From: Micromonospora pallida
GTDB lineage: Bacteria > Actinomycetota > Actinomycetes > Mycobacteriales > Micromonosporaceae
Assembly: GCF_900090325.1 (NCBI RefSeq)
Contig: NZ_FMHW01000002.1
Location: 6,759,001 to 6,823,000 of the forward strand
Length of the DNA stretch: 64,000 bases
Direction: 5' to 3'
The notes under the pieces are model-generated. The model did no database searches, was not told the origin of the DNA, and worked only from the letters and a program-made list of their open reading frames with translations. Of the stretch, positions 63,501 through 64,000 are shown in pieces. A program made the translations under genes and the position numbers. Within the stretch, counting starts at the first letter, position 1, and each line of letters opens with the position of its first letter.

Positions 63501-64000
63501 TCGTTCCGGCGAGCCGCTGCCGGACCCGATCGCGGTCGGCTACATCTACATCCTCAAGCTGAACCACCTGGTCGACGACAAGATCCACGCGCGGTCGACC
63601 GGCCCGTACTCGATGATCACGCAGCAGCCGCTGGGTGGTAAGGCGCAGTTTGGTGGCCAGCGGTTCGGCGAGATGGAGTGCTGGGCCATGCAGGCCTACG
63701 GTGCGGCCTACGCGCTCCAGGAGCTGCTGACCATCAAGTCCGACGACGTCCTGGGCCGGGTGAAGGTCTACGAGGCGATCGTCAAGGGCGAGAACATCCC
63801 CGAACCGGGCATCCCGGAGTCGTTCAAGGTGTTGCTCAAGGAGCTCCAGTCGCTCTGCCTCAACGTCGAGGTGCTCTCCTCCGACGGTGTGGCGCTGGAG
63901 ATGCGCGAGACCGACGACGAGGTGTTCCGGGCGGCGGAGGAACTCGGCATCGACCTCTCCCGCCGGCCCAACGAGGGTGTGAGCAGCGTCGACGAAGTCT
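60562..64000 (+). CDS. rpoB: RNA polymerase beta subunit (3' end beyond the window)
   Basis: A TTG start after GGAAGGA gives [20 protein letters not shown], the usual actinobacterial opening. About 1146 residues are visible, to VSSVDEV, with the frame still open. Hallmarks include [19 protein letters not shown], the rifamycin-binding region [60 protein letters not shown] and [20 protein letters not shown]. In the rifamycin region the E. coli Ser522 position is Ala and Asn518 is Thr, while Asp516, His526 and Ser531 are unchanged. Confidence 0.98.
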   Translation, partial: MAASRPAKTSRTSSAFAPRRVSFGRITEHLEVPNLLAIQNESFDWLVGNEAWQGRSADDPHARSGLAEILDEISPIEDFSGTMSLSFSAPRFDEVKASIEECKEKDLTYCAPLFVTAEFTNNTTGEIKSQTVFMGDFPMMTPKGTFIINGTERVVVSQLVRSPGVYFDKQPDKTSDRDLSSVKVIPSRGAWLEFDIDKRDTVGVRIDRKRRQAVTVLLKAVGWSAEQIRERFGWSELMMTTLEKDHIAGQDEALLDIYRKLRPGEPPTRENAQTLLDNLFFNPKRYDVAKVGRYKFNKKLEVSVPITTGTLTEDDIVATVEYLCRLHAGEEGYEADDIDHFGNRRLRTVGELIQNQVRVGLSRMERVVRERMTTQDVEAITPQTLINIRPVVAAIKEFFGTSQLSQFMDQTNPLAGLTHRRRLSALGPGGLSRERAGFEVRDVHPSHYGRMCPIETPEGPNIGLIGALSTFARVNPFGFIETPYRKVVDGRVTDQIDYLTADEEDRFVKAQANAPLLADGTFAEDRVLVRRKGGETEDVAPSAVDYMDVSPRQMTSVATAMIPFLEHDDANRALMGANMQRQAVPLVKAESPLVGTGMEYRAAVDAGDVVVAEVGGVIEDLCADYITIHQDDGHRRTYLLHKFRRSNAGSCVNQKPVVFEGDRVEAGQVIADGPCTDEGEMALGRNLLVAFMTWEGHNYEDAIILSQRLVQQDVLTSIHIEEHEVDARDTKLGPEEITRDIPNVSEEMLADLDERGIIRIGAEVVPGDILVGKVTPKGETELTPEERLLRAIFGEKAREVRDTSLKVPHGETGTVIGVRTFSREDGDELPPGVNELVRVYVAQKRKIQDGDKLAGRHGNKGVISKILPVEDMPFLEDGTPVDIVLNPLGVPGRMNIGQVLETHLGWVAKTGWKVEGDDEDWKRALRGIEAAEAEADTNVATPVFDGAREEEISGLLAATLPNRDGKQLIGSSGKAQLFDGRSGEPLPDPIAVGYIYILKLNHLVDDKIHARSTGPYSMITQQPLGGKAQFGGQRFGEMECWAMQAYGAAYALQELLTIKSDDVLGRVKVYEAIVKGENIPEPGIPESFKVLLKELQSLCLNVEVLSSDGVALEMRETDDEVFRAAEELGIDLSRRPNEGVSSVDEV

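Noticed and set aside
60625..63588. 987-codon open frame antisense to rpoB
   Set aside because: It mirrors the rpoB codon pattern, is rich in Val/Leu/Asp/Arg without motifs, and rpoB itself is unmistakable.

Overview
The window is high-GC (about 73%) actinobacterial chromosome. Its gene order and sequences point to Micromonosporaceae (Micromonospora/Salinispora type): a MoeZ-type sulfur carrier enzyme, DUF3107 and DUF3152 proteins, HadA/HadB beside rpmG, GTG/TTG starts including a TTG-started rpoB, mycothiol-type enzymology, and GTGA/ATGA stop-start couplings. Genus assignment is inference; no 16S gene is present.

Layout. 1-9.0 kb: the N-terminal part of a DEAD-box helicase, a ferritin-like protein, DUF3107, a frameshifted TetR regulator, a large low-complexity protein, two tandem DUF3152 zinc-metzincin-like secreted proteins and moeZ. 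9.0-18.2 kb: a methyltransferase remnant, proA and proB (proline synthesis), an alkyltransferase-like DNA repair protein, a transporter coupled to a PLP decarboxylase, a frameshifted secreted protein, and an ECF sigma factor coupled to a membrane-anchored protein. 18.3-31.7 kb: an incomplete, interrupted second Complex I locus (nuoB, then nuoC-H, then nuoI-J-K-L-M-N) with no nuoA, D, E, F or G, split by a DUF2252 gene, a glucose dehydrogenase-like gene and a glutathionyl-hydroquinone-reductase-like gene. 31.8-35.4 kb: an HtpX-like protease, an MFS exporter, GNAT and YajQ. 35.5-38.8 kb: a small decayed actinomycete integrative element in tRNA-Tyr, bounded by 47-bp direct repeats. It has an integrase broken by an in-frame TGA, an excisionase, phased GTTGACA repeats and a truncated DUF3987-like replication gene. 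39-49 kb: accessory genes (GNAT, ArsR with a cation diffusion facilitator, a secreted propeller/cell-wall-binding protein, a methyltransferase, EamA with GntR and two palindromic operators, HxlR with an NmrA-like reductase). 49.6-52.4 kb: a 50-residue peptide gene and a GAF-GGDEF-EAL protein. 52.5-64 kb: the conserved translation/transcription block: tRNA-Thr, tRNA-Met, rpmG, hadA, hadB, tRNA-Trp, secE, nusG, rplK, rplA, an ABC transporter pair, rplJ with its leader, rplL and rpoB (3' end outside the window).

The most notable signals are the tRNA-Tyr element with its disabled integrase and two arrays of 10-bp-phased heptamers; the NuoD-less Complex I locus with a 13-codon cistron coupled on both sides between nuoL and nuoM; three single-base frameshifts in C/G runs, which are either draft-quality errors or real decay; the tandem metzincin-like DUF3152 pair; and a dispersed double-palindrome repeat with a compensatory base pair. 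I see no clearly unprecedented multi-gene defence or biosynthetic system.
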